Source: Arthrobacter sp. Leaf234
GTDB lineage: Bacteria > Actinomycetota > Actinomycetes > Actinomycetales > Micrococcaceae
Direction of reading: 5' to 3'
DNA: 64,000 nt
Assembly (NCBI RefSeq): GCF_001422665.1
Contig: NZ_LMLU01000001.1
Span: forward strand, 1,452,732-1,516,731
Shown: positions 14,706 through 22,950 of the stretch, one piece after another
How the letters are laid out: each line of letters opens with the position of its first letter
Position numbering within the stretch: the first letter of the stretch is position 1
Program-made: the position numbers and the translations under genes
Notes under the pieces: model-generated
What the model was told of the DNA's origin: nothing
The model's database searches: none
The model's input: only the letters and a program-made list of their open reading frames with translations

Positions 14706-16097
14706 GTGAGGGCCCGCGATGTGCGGATCACCCGCGAGCAGGGGACGCTGGTGCTCCTGGGTTCCGAGGTGCCGGGAGACATCCTGCGTGACCTCCTGGC
14801 GGACCGTGGCTGGGACCTTCGTTCGTGGCAGCCGGGATCCCTCCATCACCGACCCGGCGCCGGGGTGACGGGTGTGTTCCCGATCGAGGTCGTCGCGTCT
14901 GTCGCCCCCGGCCACCGCGGCGGTCCCCGCCCGACGCCGGCCCCGGGGTACGCCTGCATCACCTCCTGCACCCTCCGGGAGCCGGGTGAGGAGGTCCGGG
15001 TGATCCACCGGCGCGACGCGGACACGCTCTTCGCATGGATCCATCCGGCCGATCCCCGTGTGCCGGGACTGCCGCTCGCACTCGACGTCGGACGGGCCAC
15101 CACGCTGGCGTTCGGCAGCAGCTACGACCCACGCGACACCGTGCTCGACCTCCGCAGCTACCGGCCCCTCCGCCGTGCCGTCGTCCACGTGCAGAACGGA
15201 GAGGACCGCCGGTACCTCAAGGCACTCCGGCGCAACGCCGCAGCACCCCTGGCGGAGCGCCACCGGCTCCTGCAGGAGGCGGGGGTACCGGCTCCTGTGC
15301 TCGACGGTGAGCCCGTCCAGGACGTCATCGCGATGCGTCCGGCGACGGGCAGGCCGCTCGCCGATCTCCTGATGACCGACGGAGCCGCAGAGGTGGACCC
15401 GCACGCGCTGGTCCGGGTCCTCACGTCGCTGCCGGCAGCGGTGATGTCCCTGCCTGTCCGCGCACCGTGGTCCGCGAGGGTGCTCGACTACGCCGAAGGC
15501 GCCGTGGCCGCCCTCCCCTCGGAGGCGGACCGAATCCGGAGGGTCGCCGCCGGCATCGATGGCGCCGTCCGGTCCACCGCGGCGGGCCCGCTGGTTCCCA
15601 CGCACGGGGACTTCTACGAGGGGAACCTGCTGATCCGCGACGGTCTCGTGTCGGGGCTGCTCGACGTCGACGCGCTGGGGCCAGGTCGGCTCGTCGACGA
15701 CCTCGCGTGCTTCCTCGGACACCTGGCCGTCCTGCCGGGACTCCACGAGGGCTACACGGAGGTTCCGGAGGCACTGCTGCGCTTCACCGATGCCTTCGAG
15801 CGCCACGTCGACCCGGCAGCCCTGCGCAGCCGAGCCGCGGCGGTCAGCCTCACGCTGGTCGCCGGCGCACGGCGACGGGCCGCGTCGGTGGCCGGGGAGG
15901 GCGCGGGGACGGCAGCGGGCACGGAAGCGGGCACGGAAGCAGGGACCGGAGCGGGGATCGGGACAGGTACGCCCTCCGGGAGGTACCCCGTGCCGGACGA
16001 GGGGCTGGGCGAGGCCGGATCGCGCTTGGCGGTGGCGGAACGCTTCCTCTCCGAGGCCGAGGACCTGGGAGCGCGGCGCCGCGGCGGGACGACCTGA
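14706..16097 (+). CDS. Aminoglycoside-phosphotransferase/kinase-fold protein
   Basis: 463 residues. The central and C-terminal part has a protein-kinase-like phosphotransferase (APH) fold: Brenner motif THGDFYEGNLL (about 300-310, catalytic Asp and Asn) and a LLDVDALGPGRLVDDLACFLGHL segment corresponding to the metal-binding Asp motif. The N-terminal lobe is poorly matched; a conserved-looking LHVQ-type strand (AVVHVQNGEDRRYLKALRR) may hold the nucleotide-binding Lys. The C-terminus includes a Gly/Thr/Ala tandem repeat encoded by a 12-nt repeat, which separates the last helical block. The substrate is unknown; many such actinobacterial proteins are not resistance enzymes. GTG start at 14706 is the first plausible start; neighbours do not indicate a pathway. 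Confidence 0.7.
   Translation: MRARDVRITREQGTLVLLGSEVPGDILRDLLADRGWDLRSWQPGSLHHRPGAGVTGVFPIEVVASVAPGHRGGPRPTPAPGYACITSCTLREPGEEVRVIHRRDADTLFAWIHPADPRVPGLPLALDVGRATTLAFGSSYDPRDTVLDLRSYRPLRRAVVHVQNGEDRRYLKALRRNAAAPLAERHRLLQEAGVPAPVLDGEPVQDVIAMRPATGRPLADLLMTDGAAEVDPHALVRVLTSLPAAVMSLPVRAPWSARVLDYAEGAVAALPSEADRIRRVAAGIDGAVRSTAAGPLVPTHGDFYEGNLLIRDGLVSGLLDVDALGPGRLVDDLACFLGHLAVLPGLHEGYTEVPEALLRFTDAFERHVDPAALRSRAAAVSLTLVAGARRRAASVAGEGAGTAAGTEAGTEAGTGAGIGTGTPSGRYPVPDEGLGEAGSRLAVAERFLSEAEDLGARRRGGTT
15915..15950 (+). repeat. 12-nt tandem repeat inside phosphotransferase gene
   Basis: Two perfect copies of GCGGGCACGGAA followed by a third diverged copy (GCAGGGACCGGA). In frame it encodes alternating Ala-Gly-Thr-Glu units, a linker-like segment that could vary in length without a frameshift. 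Confidence 0.75.
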
Positions 16098-16169
16098 CGC
16101 CCGCAGGAGCCGTCCCTGCATCCCGTGGGCGGCAGGGGCCCGTCGGCCGACGGGACGAGGGCTGCCCGG

Positions 16170-17042
16170 TCAGGCCTGCGCCCGGGTGACCTTGGTGTCC
16201 ATCTGCAGGACCGGTGTCCCGTCCGCCTCCTCGAGGTCCAGTCGGACGGAGACGCCGATGCCGGCCAGGGACGTGAGGTGCGTGCCGCCGCAAGGGATCT
16301 CGGCGCGCTCGCCCGGCAGGTCGCACACCCAGTAGCGGCGATCGGTCAGGCCGCCGCCGTCGCTGCGGATACTGATGGGAGCGCGTGTCGCCGTCCACGC
16401 GGCGAGCGTCTCGTTGACGGTCGCCGCGATCGCCGCCGGGTCGAGGTCCTCGACGCCGAAGCCCTTCCGCCGGAGCGACTTGCCCAGCCGGTAGCGGTCC
16501 CGGGAACCGAACGCGCCGATCACGGTGGTGTCGATCGCGAGGGCGTCGAAGTTCGGGGCGCCGAGGGCATCCACGGTGACGTCCTTCTTCCACCGGCCGG
16601 CGAGGGCCCGGTTCAGGGCGAGGGACGCCAGGTGGCAGCCCGTATGGCCCGCGGACACGGCGGCACGGTGCGTGGCGTCGACGCGCACCACGACGTCGTC
16701 ACCCTCCGCGGGTGTCGACTCCGAGGCCAGGACATGCACGACGACGAACGCCCAGCCCTCGGTCCCCTTCCGGACCGGCGACTCGGCGCCGAGATGGAGG
16801 GTGGTGCCGTCGGTGGCTCCGACCACGCAGTCGCTCACCTCCCACACGCTCCCGGCGCCCGCCAGCACGCCGCGGTCCGGTCCCTGGTCAGGCCAGGCGG
16901 AGTCGACGGGATGGAAGGCCGTGGTGTCGAGCAGGACCACCCGCCGGCCGTCGTCGCGCATCTCGACGTGCAGCACGCGCGCCGTCGAGTCGACGGCGCC
17001 GGAGGGGTAGGTCACGAGCGTGTCGTGGCGGGGGAGGGTCAT
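16170..17042 (-). CDS. Alanyl-tRNA editing protein, AlaX type
   Basis: 290 residues. Homologous to the editing domain of alanyl-tRNA synthetase; free-standing AlaX proteins hydrolyse Ser- or Gly-mischarged tRNA-Ala. The zinc site is visible: an HxxxH motif in SAGHTGCHLASLALN (about 135-145) and a second Cys/His motif in CGGTHLTSL (about 257-265). The N-terminal beta-barrel (about 1-110, with LDTTAFHPVDSAW) corresponds to the part before the editing core. ATG start at 17042. It lies 61 nt downstream of an Lrp/AsnC regulator on the same strand and is probably co-transcribed with it, suggesting amino-acid-responsive expression. The family is clear; the subclass (AlaX-M versus AlaX-L) is not. Confidence 0.87.
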   Translation of the reverse strand: MTLPRHDTLVTYPSGAVDSTARVLHVEMRDDGRRVVLLDTTAFHPVDSAWPDQGPDRGVLAGAGSVWEVSDCVVGATDGTTLHLGAESPVRKGTEGWAFVVVHVLASESTPAEGDDVVVRVDATHRAAVSAGHTGCHLASLALNRALAGRWKKDVTVDALGAPNFDALAIDTTVIGAFGSRDRYRLGKSLRRKGFGVEDLDPAAIAATVNETLAAWTATRAPISIRSDGGGLTDRRYWVCDLPGERAEIPCGGTHLTSLAGIGVSVRLDLEEADGTPVLQMDTKVTRAQA

Positions 17043-17103
17043 CGGAGCTCCTGGAGGGGTGGGCGGCGGCGCGGGTGCGTCGCGACGGTCGGGGAAGCGC
17101 GCG

Positions 17104-17586
17104 TCAGGCGCTGGGCGGCTGCTGTACCAGCCGCTCGAGAAGGGGTTCGGTGCGGTAGGGGATGTGCTCGTGCAGGGCGAGCACCGTCTCGGTGCGGATG
17201 ACGCCCTTGATCCGCAGGACGGAGCGCAGCGCCACCTGCAGCTGGTGGGTGTCGGTGGCTGCGACGCGGCACCAGACGTCGCCGCGACCGGAGATCTCGT
17301 GCACCTCGAGTACCTGGTGGAGGGTCCTCAACCCGGCGATCACACCGTCGAGCTCGCGGTGCGCGACCTCGATGGTGATGAAGGCGACGACGTCGTAGCC
17401 GAGCGCCTCGAGGTCGAGCTCCCGGCCCCCGGGGCGGAGCGCCCCCGCGCGCAGCAGCCGGCGCATGCGGGCCTGGGCCGTGTTCCGGGCCACCCCGAGC
17501 AGGTCGCTCAGCTCGCTGACCTGCGCCCGGGGGTCACGGACCAGCTCGAGCAGCAGGCGCAGATCGAGGGTGTCCAGCTTGCTCAT
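17104..17586 (-). CDS. Lrp/AsnC family transcriptional regulator
   Basis: 160 residues from ATG 17586, about 9 nt after GGGAAG; a GTG at 17595 in the same frame is an alternative only 1 nt from that site. Layout: helix-turn-helix (about 3-60, LDTLDLRLLLELVRDPRAQV, LSDLLGVARNTAQARMRRLL) then the RAM/ligand-sensing domain (about 65-150, with ELDGVIAGLRTLHQVLEVHE and SGRGDVWCRV). Such proteins bind DNA as multimers and respond to amino acids. It is the first gene of a pair with AlaX and faces the divergent MFS gene across about 145 nt, so both may be targets. No operator can be defined by eye. Confidence 0.92.
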   Translation of the reverse strand: MSKLDTLDLRLLLELVRDPRAQVSELSDLLGVARNTAQARMRRLLRAGALRPGGRELDLEALGYDVVAFITIEVAHRELDGVIAGLRTLHQVLEVHEISGRGDVWCRVAATDTHQLQVALRSVLRIKGVIRTETVLALHEHIPYRTEPLLERLVQQPPSA

Positions 17587-17719
17587 GTAGCTCACTTCCC
17601 GTCAGTCGCCGGCGTCCCCGTTGCGCACGCCGCTCAAAAACCGATGCAGCGACATCACAGGGAGTGCAGTGGACCTCATCCTATAGAAGTCCGGGCAGAC
17701 CGCTGCCCCGGGAGGCGCC

Positions 17720-17725
17720 TACGCT
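17720..17725 (+). promoter_or_regulatory. -10 element TACGCT for MFS transporter gene
   Basis: TACGCT begins exactly 12 nt before a GTG at 17732, the same spacing as other leaderless candidates; a downstream ATG with its own AGGAGAAG site lies on the same transcript. Confidence 0.45.
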
Positions 17726-17731
17726 GGGCGC

Positions 17732-18997
17732 GTGTGCGCGAGGAGAAGTGGTGGGATGAGCGTCATCAACGAGCTGCGGATGAGACCGGCGACGGTCGAG
17801 CGCCGCAGCTGGGATGCCTCGCTGGCGGTCCGCCTCGGGCTCGCCGTGACGGTGATCTCCACCCTCCTCATCGGCGCGAACCTCGCCACGCCGATCTATC
17901 CGCTCATCCAGGCGGACCTCGGCCTGACGCCCTTCGCCGTCACCGTGGCCTTCGCCTCCTATGTCCTCGCGCTGATCACCGGTCTCGTCCTCGCGGGCCA
18001 CTGGTCGGACCACATCGGCCGGCGGGCGGCGCTCGTCGTGGCCGTCGTCCTCGGGCTGCTGGGAGCCGCGCTGTTCGCGGCCGCGACCTCGCTGCCCATG
18101 CTCGCTGCCGGTCGGGTGCTCCAGGGTGCGGCCGTCGCCCTCGCCACCGGTGCCAGTGCGGCGGCCCTGCGCGATCTGCTGCCCTCCCGGCCCGACTGGG
18201 CGTCGCGCTTCACCCTGATGGCCTCCGCCGGGGGAGTGGCCGCGGGTCCGGTGATCGGCGGCCTGCTCTCCCTCCTGCCCGCACCGACCCGGACGCCCTT
18301 CGTGATCTACCTCGGGGTCCTGGCCACGCTGCTCATCCCCCTCGTGCTGCTGCGTGCGCGCCCGGCCGTGAAACCGGCCGCCGGGGACAATCCGCTCGCG
18401 GTACTCCGGCCGCGCCGACCGGCGGTGTCGGCAGAGGCCCGGCGGGCGTTCTGGACGGCCTCGAGCGTCGGCTTCCTCAGTTTCGCGGTCTTCGGATTCA
18501 CCCTCAGCCTGGCTCCCACCTGGTTCGCGGACATCGCCGGCACGCAGTCGCGCCCACTGATCGGGCTCCTCGCGGCGCTCGTGCTCGGGTCCTCGGCCGT
18601 CAGCCAGCTGCTGTCGCCGCGCGGACGCTTCGTCGTCCCGGTGGGACTCGCCGGGATGGCGCTCGGTGTCGGCCTGCTCCCTGCGGCCCAGTCGACCGGC
18701 AGCCTCCCGCTGCTGGTCGGGGCCTGCGTGGTCGCCGGATTCGGACAGGGCATGGCCTTCCGGGTGGTGTTCAACGAGGTGTCCGTCCGCGTCGACCCGG
18801 CGCACCACGCGCAGACCATCAGCGCCGTGTACGTCATCACCTACCTGGGCAGCGCTGTCCCCGTGCTCGGGCTCGGCGCCGCAGCGGGCAGCTGGGGGCT
18901 CACAGCGTCCGTGACGGTGTTCGCGGTGCTGGTGGCCGCGGTCTGCGCCGTCCTCGCCGTGGTGTCCCTCGCGGTACGCCTGCGGCGACCCCGCTGA
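17732..18997 (+). CDS. Major facilitator superfamily transporter
   Basis: 421 residues from GTG 17732, or 413 from ATG 17756. The GTG fits the 12-nt leaderless rule (TACGCT at 17720), whereas the ATG has a good AGGAGAAG site 8 nt upstream; both may be used. Twelve membrane helices can be traced, with MFS motif A after helix 2 (GHWSDHIGRRAAL, about residues 90-102) and ARG-type helix 4 (AAGRVLQGAAVALATG). The C-terminal half has the mirror loop with LLSPRGRF. The overall look is of a drug or small-molecule exporter of the 12-helix type, but the substrate is not predictable. It is divergent from the Lrp regulator and upstream of a sugar-kinase-like gene with its own promoter. Confidence 0.88.
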   Translation: MCARRSGGMSVINELRMRPATVERRSWDASLAVRLGLAVTVISTLLIGANLATPIYPLIQADLGLTPFAVTVAFASYVLALITGLVLAGHWSDHIGRRAALVVAVVLGLLGAALFAAATSLPMLAAGRVLQGAAVALATGASAAALRDLLPSRPDWASRFTLMASAGGVAAGPVIGGLLSLLPAPTRTPFVIYLGVLATLLIPLVLLRARPAVKPAAGDNPLAVLRPRRPAVSAEARRAFWTASSVGFLSFAVFGFTLSLAPTWFADIAGTQSRPLIGLLAALVLGSSAVSQLLSPRGRFVVPVGLAGMALGVGLLPAAQSTGSLPLLVGACVVAGFGQGMAFRVVFNEVSVRVDPAHHAQTISAVYVITYLGSAVPVLGLGAAAGSWGLTASVTVFAVLVAAVCAVLAVVSLAVRLRRPR

Positions 18998-19077
18998 CCC
19001 TTAGGGTCCGGGAGCCACCGGTGCCCGGGACGGGTCGGCAGCCTGCCGGGGCGACGGGGCACCCCACCGCGGCTTTG

Positions 19078-19083
19078 TAGGCT
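19078..19083 (+). promoter_or_regulatory. -10 element TAGGCT for leaderless kinase gene
   Basis: TAGGCT beginning exactly 12 nt before the ATG at 19090, with 6 nt (no ribosome binding site) between hexamer and start. Confidence 0.5.
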
Positions 19084-19089
19084 GTAGCC

Positions 19090-20067
19090 ATGCCTGACAT
19101 CCCCAACGCCCCCTCCACCCCCCAGTCGTCGGGCCCGGGGGAGGCCGGCCCTTCGGCGGAGCCGACCACGTCCCTGGTCGTGGGACTGGACATCGGTGGC
19201 TCCAAGACCCACGGAGCGCTCTGGGCCGACGGCGTGCTCGTCGGCGAGGCACGAGCGGGCAGCGCCAACGTGCAGAACGTGACGCCCGACGATGCCGCGC
19301 GGAACCTGGCGGAGCTGTTCCTGGAGCTCACGCCGGCCGGAGGCGCGGACGTGGCGCAGGTCGTCGCAGGCTCCGGGGGAGTGGACACCGCGGAGGACGC
19401 CGAACGGCTGAGCGGGCTGATCCGTCCGCACGCCCCCGGCGCCGCCATCGACGTCGTGCACGACACGCGGCTCATCCTGGCGGCCGGCGGTGCCAGGACC
19501 GGCATCGCCGTCATCGCCGGCACGGGCTCCGTCGCCTGGGGCGTCGACGGGGACGGCCGGGAAGCCCGCTCGGGGGGCTGGGGATATCTCCTCGGGGACG
19601 AGGGCAGCGGCTACTGGGTGGCCCGCGAGGCCGTGCGGCGGACCCTGCACCGCCACGACGCCGGTCAGCAGCCCGACGACCTCGATGCCGCGGTCCTCGC
19701 ACTCAACGGGGTCGCCACGCCCACCGAACTCATCGGGCTGTTCCATTCGGGTGCCGGGCGGACCTACTGGGCTGCGCAGTCGCGTGCCGTGTTCGACGCC
19801 GCACGGACCGGTCACACGGAGGCCGGTGGCATCATCGACCGCGCGGCGGAGGACCTCACGCAGCTCGTGCTCGACGTCGTCGACGTCATCGGGCTGCCGG
19901 GTCCCGTCGTCCTCGGGGGCGGGCTCGCGATGCACCAGCCCGACCTCCAGGCGCGCCTCCGGCACCGGTTCTCCGACCGCGGCATCGATGACGTCGTCTT
20001 CCTCGACCGGGACCCCGTGATGGGCGTGCAGTTCCTCGTCGCGGACGGCGGCCGGGCCGGGCGCTGA
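19090..20067 (+). CDS. BadF/BadG-type ATPase, N-acetylglucosamine kinase-like
   Basis: 325 residues. ASKHA-fold sugar kinase: phosphate-1 motif VVGLDIGGSKTHGALWADG (about 31-49), connector region with DTRLILAAGGARTGIAVIAGTGSVAWG (phosphate-2/adenosine motifs, GTGS about 144), and a C-terminal VVLGGGLAMHQPDL motif. The GW(G)YLLGDEGSGYWVAREA block is typical of eukaryote-type N-acetylglucosamine kinases and BadF-family ATPases. It probably phosphorylates GlcNAc or a related amino sugar during cell-wall or chitin recycling; the exact sugar is inference. The N-terminal 25 residues are Pro/Ser-rich and probably disordered. It stands alone, with its own leaderless-type promoter. Confidence 0.83.
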   Translation: MPDIPNAPSTPQSSGPGEAGPSAEPTTSLVVGLDIGGSKTHGALWADGVLVGEARAGSANVQNVTPDDAARNLAELFLELTPAGGADVAQVVAGSGGVDTAEDAERLSGLIRPHAPGAAIDVVHDTRLILAAGGARTGIAVIAGTGSVAWGVDGDGREARSGGWGYLLGDEGSGYWVAREAVRRTLHRHDAGQQPDDLDAAVLALNGVATPTELIGLFHSGAGRTYWAAQSRAVFDAARTGHTEAGGIIDRAAEDLTQLVLDVVDVIGLPGPVVLGGGLAMHQPDLQARLRHRFSDRGIDDVVFLDRDPVMGVQFLVADGGRAGR

Positions 20068-20167
20068 CCCGCGGCAGCCGACGGACCGCCCGCAAACCCG
20101 TCATCGGGCCGCCGGGCCCGCCGTGGCGCGGGTGCCGACGTAATGGACCCGTGACCCATATGCGGTC

Positions 20168-20195
20168 TTGTCCGCTCCGAAGTCAGGGTTAGACT
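20168..20195 (+). promoter_or_regulatory. Promoter of betaine ABC importer operon
   Basis: TTGTCC (20168-20173) and TAGACT (20190-20195) with a 16-nt spacer resemble -35 and -10 boxes. They would give a leader of about 130 nt before the ATG at 20334. I see no recognised riboswitch in that leader. Confidence 0.4.
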
Positions 20196-20333
20196 CAGAA
20201 CTTCCGACAGCTTGAACTGACCGCTGCGCGCCCCGCCCAGTGACCATCCAGACGGCAAGCCGGACCCGTACCTCGTGCGGACCCGCGGGCGCAGCCCGGC
20301 CGAGAAGCTCCTGCCCGGAAAGGCACAGCTGCC

Positions 20334-21488
20334 ATGACATCCCTAGAGCAATCGTCCGGCCCGCTCCCCATGATCCGGTTCAACGGCATCACCAAGACCT
20401 ACGACGGCGGCCGACCCGCCGTCGACGACCTGAGCATGGACATCGACCGGGGCAGGATCACGGTCTTCGTGGGACCGTCCGGCTGCGGCAAGACCACGTC
20501 GCTGCGCATGATCAACCGCATGGTCGAGCCCACGTCGGGCACCATCCTCCTCGACGGGCAGGACGTCGCCCTGCAGAAGGCCGCCGAACTCCGCCGCTCC
20601 ATGGGCTACGTCATGCAGTCCTCCGGTCTGATGCCGCACCGCTCGGTCATCGACAACATCGCGACCGTCCCCCGCCTGAACGGGGTGCCCCGGGCGGAAG
20701 CGCGGGCGCGCGCGACGGAACTGCTCGACGTCGTCGGCCTCGCGTCGGAGCTCGGGCGCCGCTACCCCGGGCAGCTCTCCGGCGGCCAGCAGCAGCGCGT
20801 CGGCGTGGCGCGCGCCCTCGCCGCTGACCCTCCCGTGCTGCTCATGGACGAGCCGTTCAGCGCCGTGGATCCCGTGGTCCGTGCGGAGCTGCAGGAGGAG
20901 CTGCTGCGCCTGCAGCGGGACCTGGCCAAGACCATCGTCTTCGTGACCCACGACATCGACGAGGCGACGATCCTCGGCGACAAGGTCGCCGTCTTCGCCG
21001 TCGGGGGCCGCCTCGCGCAGTTCGCTGCGCCCGAGGAGATCCTCCGAGCGCCCGTCGACGACTTCGTCGCCGGCTTCGTGGGGCGGGACCGCGGATTCCG
21101 GCACCTCTCCTTCCAGCAGGGGGACCACGTCACGGTGCATCCGATCGAGACCATCGAGGTGGATCAGCTCGCGGATCCGACGGTGTCGGTGCGGTCGGCG
21201 TGGACGCTCCTCGTCGACGCCGACGGACGCCCCCACGGCTGGGTCCCGCAGGCCACCCGCGGCAGCATCGCCACGCAGGCCGACGCCGTGCCGGGAGGAT
21301 CGCTCTACACCCGCGGCGACACGCTCCGCCGAGCGCTGGACGCCGCCCTCTCGTCGCCGTCGGGCCTCGGGGTGGCGGTCGACGACGACGGGCGCGCGAT
21401 CGGTGTCGTCCGGGCCGCCGAGGTCTTCGAGCTCATCGAGCGCGCCCGCCTCGACCGCGGACGCGCCGACCACAACACGGCGGTGTAG
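20334..21488 (+). CDS. Glycine betaine/choline-type ABC importer, ATP-binding subunit
   Basis: 384 residues. ABC ATPase of the OpuCA/ProV family: Walker A GPSGCGKTTSLRMI (about 50), Q-loop VMQSSGLMPH, signature LSGGQQQRVGVARAL, Walker B VLLMDEPFSAVDP, switch VTHDIDEA. After the ATPase there is a C-terminal part (about 275-365) with degenerate CBS-like sequences (RSAWTLLVDADGRPHGWVPQ; GLGVAVDDDGRAIGVVRAAE) that in this family sense ionic strength. The start ATG follows GAAAGG at modest distance. First gene of a four-gene operon with two permeases and a binding protein; it probably imports compatible solutes during osmotic stress. Choline, betaine, carnitine or proline betaine cannot be told apart from sequence. 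Confidence 0.92.
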   Translation: MTSLEQSSGPLPMIRFNGITKTYDGGRPAVDDLSMDIDRGRITVFVGPSGCGKTTSLRMINRMVEPTSGTILLDGQDVALQKAAELRRSMGYVMQSSGLMPHRSVIDNIATVPRLNGVPRAEARARATELLDVVGLASELGRRYPGQLSGGQQQRVGVARALAADPPVLLMDEPFSAVDPVVRAELQEELLRLQRDLAKTIVFVTHDIDEATILGDKVAVFAVGGRLAQFAAPEEILRAPVDDFVAGFVGRDRGFRHLSFQQGDHVTVHPIETIEVDQLADPTVSVRSAWTLLVDADGRPHGWVPQATRGSIATQADAVPGGSLYTRGDTLRRALDAALSSPSGLGVAVDDDGRAIGVVRAAEVFELIERARLDRGRADHNTAV

Positions 21489-21490
21489 GG

Positions 21491-22198
21491 ATGGACTGGG
21501 TCCAGGGAATCGTCGAGTACATCCCCGCCAACGCGGCCCTGCTGCGTGAGCTCACCGGGAACCACCTCGTCCAGTCGATCCTGCCGATCGTGTTCGGGGT
21601 CCTCATCGCCGTGCCCCTCGCGCAGATCGCCCGCCTCAACCAGCCGGCGGGTGCCGTCATGCTGACGGCGTCGTCGCTCCTGTACACCATCCCGTCGCTG
21701 GCGATGTTCGTCTTCCTGCCCCTCGTGCTCGGCACGAGCATCCTCAGCATGGTGAACGTCGTCGTCGCCCTGACCATCTACGCGGTCGCGCTGCTCATGC
21801 GCTCCACGGTCGACGCGCTGAACTCGATCGACGACGGCGTCCGGCAGGCCGCCGTCGCGATGGGCTACACGCCCCTGCGCCGGTTCCTGACCGTCGACCT
21901 GCCCCTGTCCGTGCCGGTCCTCATCGCGGGCGTGAGGGTCATCTCGGTCACCAACATCTCGATGGTGAGCGTGGGCGCGCTGATCGGGGTGCCGAGCCTC
22001 GGCCGCCTCTTCACCGACGGCCTCACGCGAAACTATCCCGAGCAGATCGCCGTCGGGATCCTCGTGACGCTGTTGCTCGCCCTGGTGCTCGATCTCCTTC
22101 TCGTGCTGCTGGAGCGGGGCCTCACACCTTGGACGCGCGCCACCCCGGCCCGCACCGCCCGGGCTGCGGCCCTCGAGGCGAGGACGGTGGCCGCCTGA
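21491..22198 (+). CDS. Betaine-type ABC importer, permease subunit 1
   Basis: 235 residues from ATG 21491, two nt after the ATPase stop. Binding-protein-dependent permease with about five or six helices and the EAA-type cytoplasmic loop (DGVRQAAVAMGYTPLRRFLTVDLPL, about 117-141) that docks on the ATPase. The residues before it (TIYAVALLMRSTVDALNSI) are typical of OpuCB/ProW relatives. A longer upstream reading in this frame would overlap the ATPase gene and is rejected. It overlaps the next permease by 1 nt (TGATG). It pairs with permease 2 to form the heterodimeric membrane channel. Confidence 0.92.
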   Translation: MDWVQGIVEYIPANAALLRELTGNHLVQSILPIVFGVLIAVPLAQIARLNQPAGAVMLTASSLLYTIPSLAMFVFLPLVLGTSILSMVNVVVALTIYAVALLMRSTVDALNSIDDGVRQAAVAMGYTPLRRFLTVDLPLSVPVLIAGVRVISVTNISMVSVGALIGVPSLGRLFTDGLTRNYPEQIAVGILVTLLLALVLDLLLVLLERGLTPWTRATPARTARAAALEARTVAA

Positions 22199-22950
22199 TG
22201 GACTACTCGAGCAGCAACCTCTTCGTCCAGATGGGCGAGTGGCTGTCCGACCCCGTGAACTGGAGCGGCTCCCGCGGGATCCCGATGCGCGTCCTGGAGC
22301 ATTTGGGCTACGTGGGCCTGACCATGCTGATCGCCTGCGCCATCGCCATCCCGCTCGGCCTGTTCGTCGGGCACACCGGCCGTGGCCGGGTGCTGATCGT
22401 CTCGGGCATCGGCATCCTCCGGGCGCTCCCCACCCTCGGCATGGTGTTCCTCTTCGCCCTGCTCTTCTACCGGGGGGTGCTGCCCTCGGTCTGGGCCCTC
22501 GTGCTGCTGGCCGTGCCACCGGTGCTCAGCGGCGTGTACGCCGGGATCTCCTCGGTGAACCGCACCGTGGTCGACGCCGCCCGCAGCATGGGGCTGACCG
22601 AGCGGCAGATCCTCTTCCGGGTGGAGGTGCCCAACGGTCTCCAGGTGATGATCGGCGGCGTCCGCGCCGGGATCCTGCAGGTGGTCGCGACCGCGACGGT
22701 GGTCGCCTACGCGAAGGCGGACGGCCTGGGGGTGTTCCTCGTGGAAGGGACACAGATCAACGACAACGGCCGACTCTTCGGGGGAGCCGTGATCATCGCG
22801 GTCCTCGCGATCGCCGTCGACGGCCTGATGGCCCTCATCCAAAAGTTTGCGATCTCGCCGGGGCTGCGGGCCCAGCAGCCGCCCGCGGGACCGCTGAAGG
22901 AATCTGGCCGGCAAGAGGCCGTAGCCAGTGCACAAGGAGGAACAACATGA
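22198..22950 (+). CDS. Betaine-type ABC importer, permease subunit 2
   Basis: 250 residues from ATG 22198. Second permease with the same architecture as its neighbour: helices from about 36 onward, EAA loop in NRTVVDAARSMGLTERQILFRVEVPNGL (about 121-148). The C-terminal 25 residues are polar and run to the stop that overlaps the binding-protein start (ATGA). Start codon shared with the last base of the upstream stop, so translation is coupled throughout the operon. Probable partner of the preceding permease; the substrate is set by the binding protein. Confidence 0.92.
   Translation: MDYSSSNLFVQMGEWLSDPVNWSGSRGIPMRVLEHLGYVGLTMLIACAIAIPLGLFVGHTGRGRVLIVSGIGILRALPTLGMVFLFALLFYRGVLPSVWALVLLAVPPVLSGVYAGISSVNRTVVDAARSMGLTERQILFRVEVPNGLQVMIGGVRAGILQVVATATVVAYAKADGLGVFLVEGTQINDNGRLFGGAVIIAVLAIAVDGLMALIQKFAISPGLRAQQPPAGPLKESGRQEAVASAQGGTT

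Noticed and set aside
13470-16121. 883-codon minus-strand open frame
   Set aside because: Overlaps the membrane-protein and phosphotransferase genes; Arg/Gly/His-rich translation and no motif.
20196-20333. Possible riboswitch in the leader of the betaine importer operon
   Set aside because: The predicted leader of about 130 nt shows no conserved riboswitch core I can recognise; a covariance-model search would be needed.
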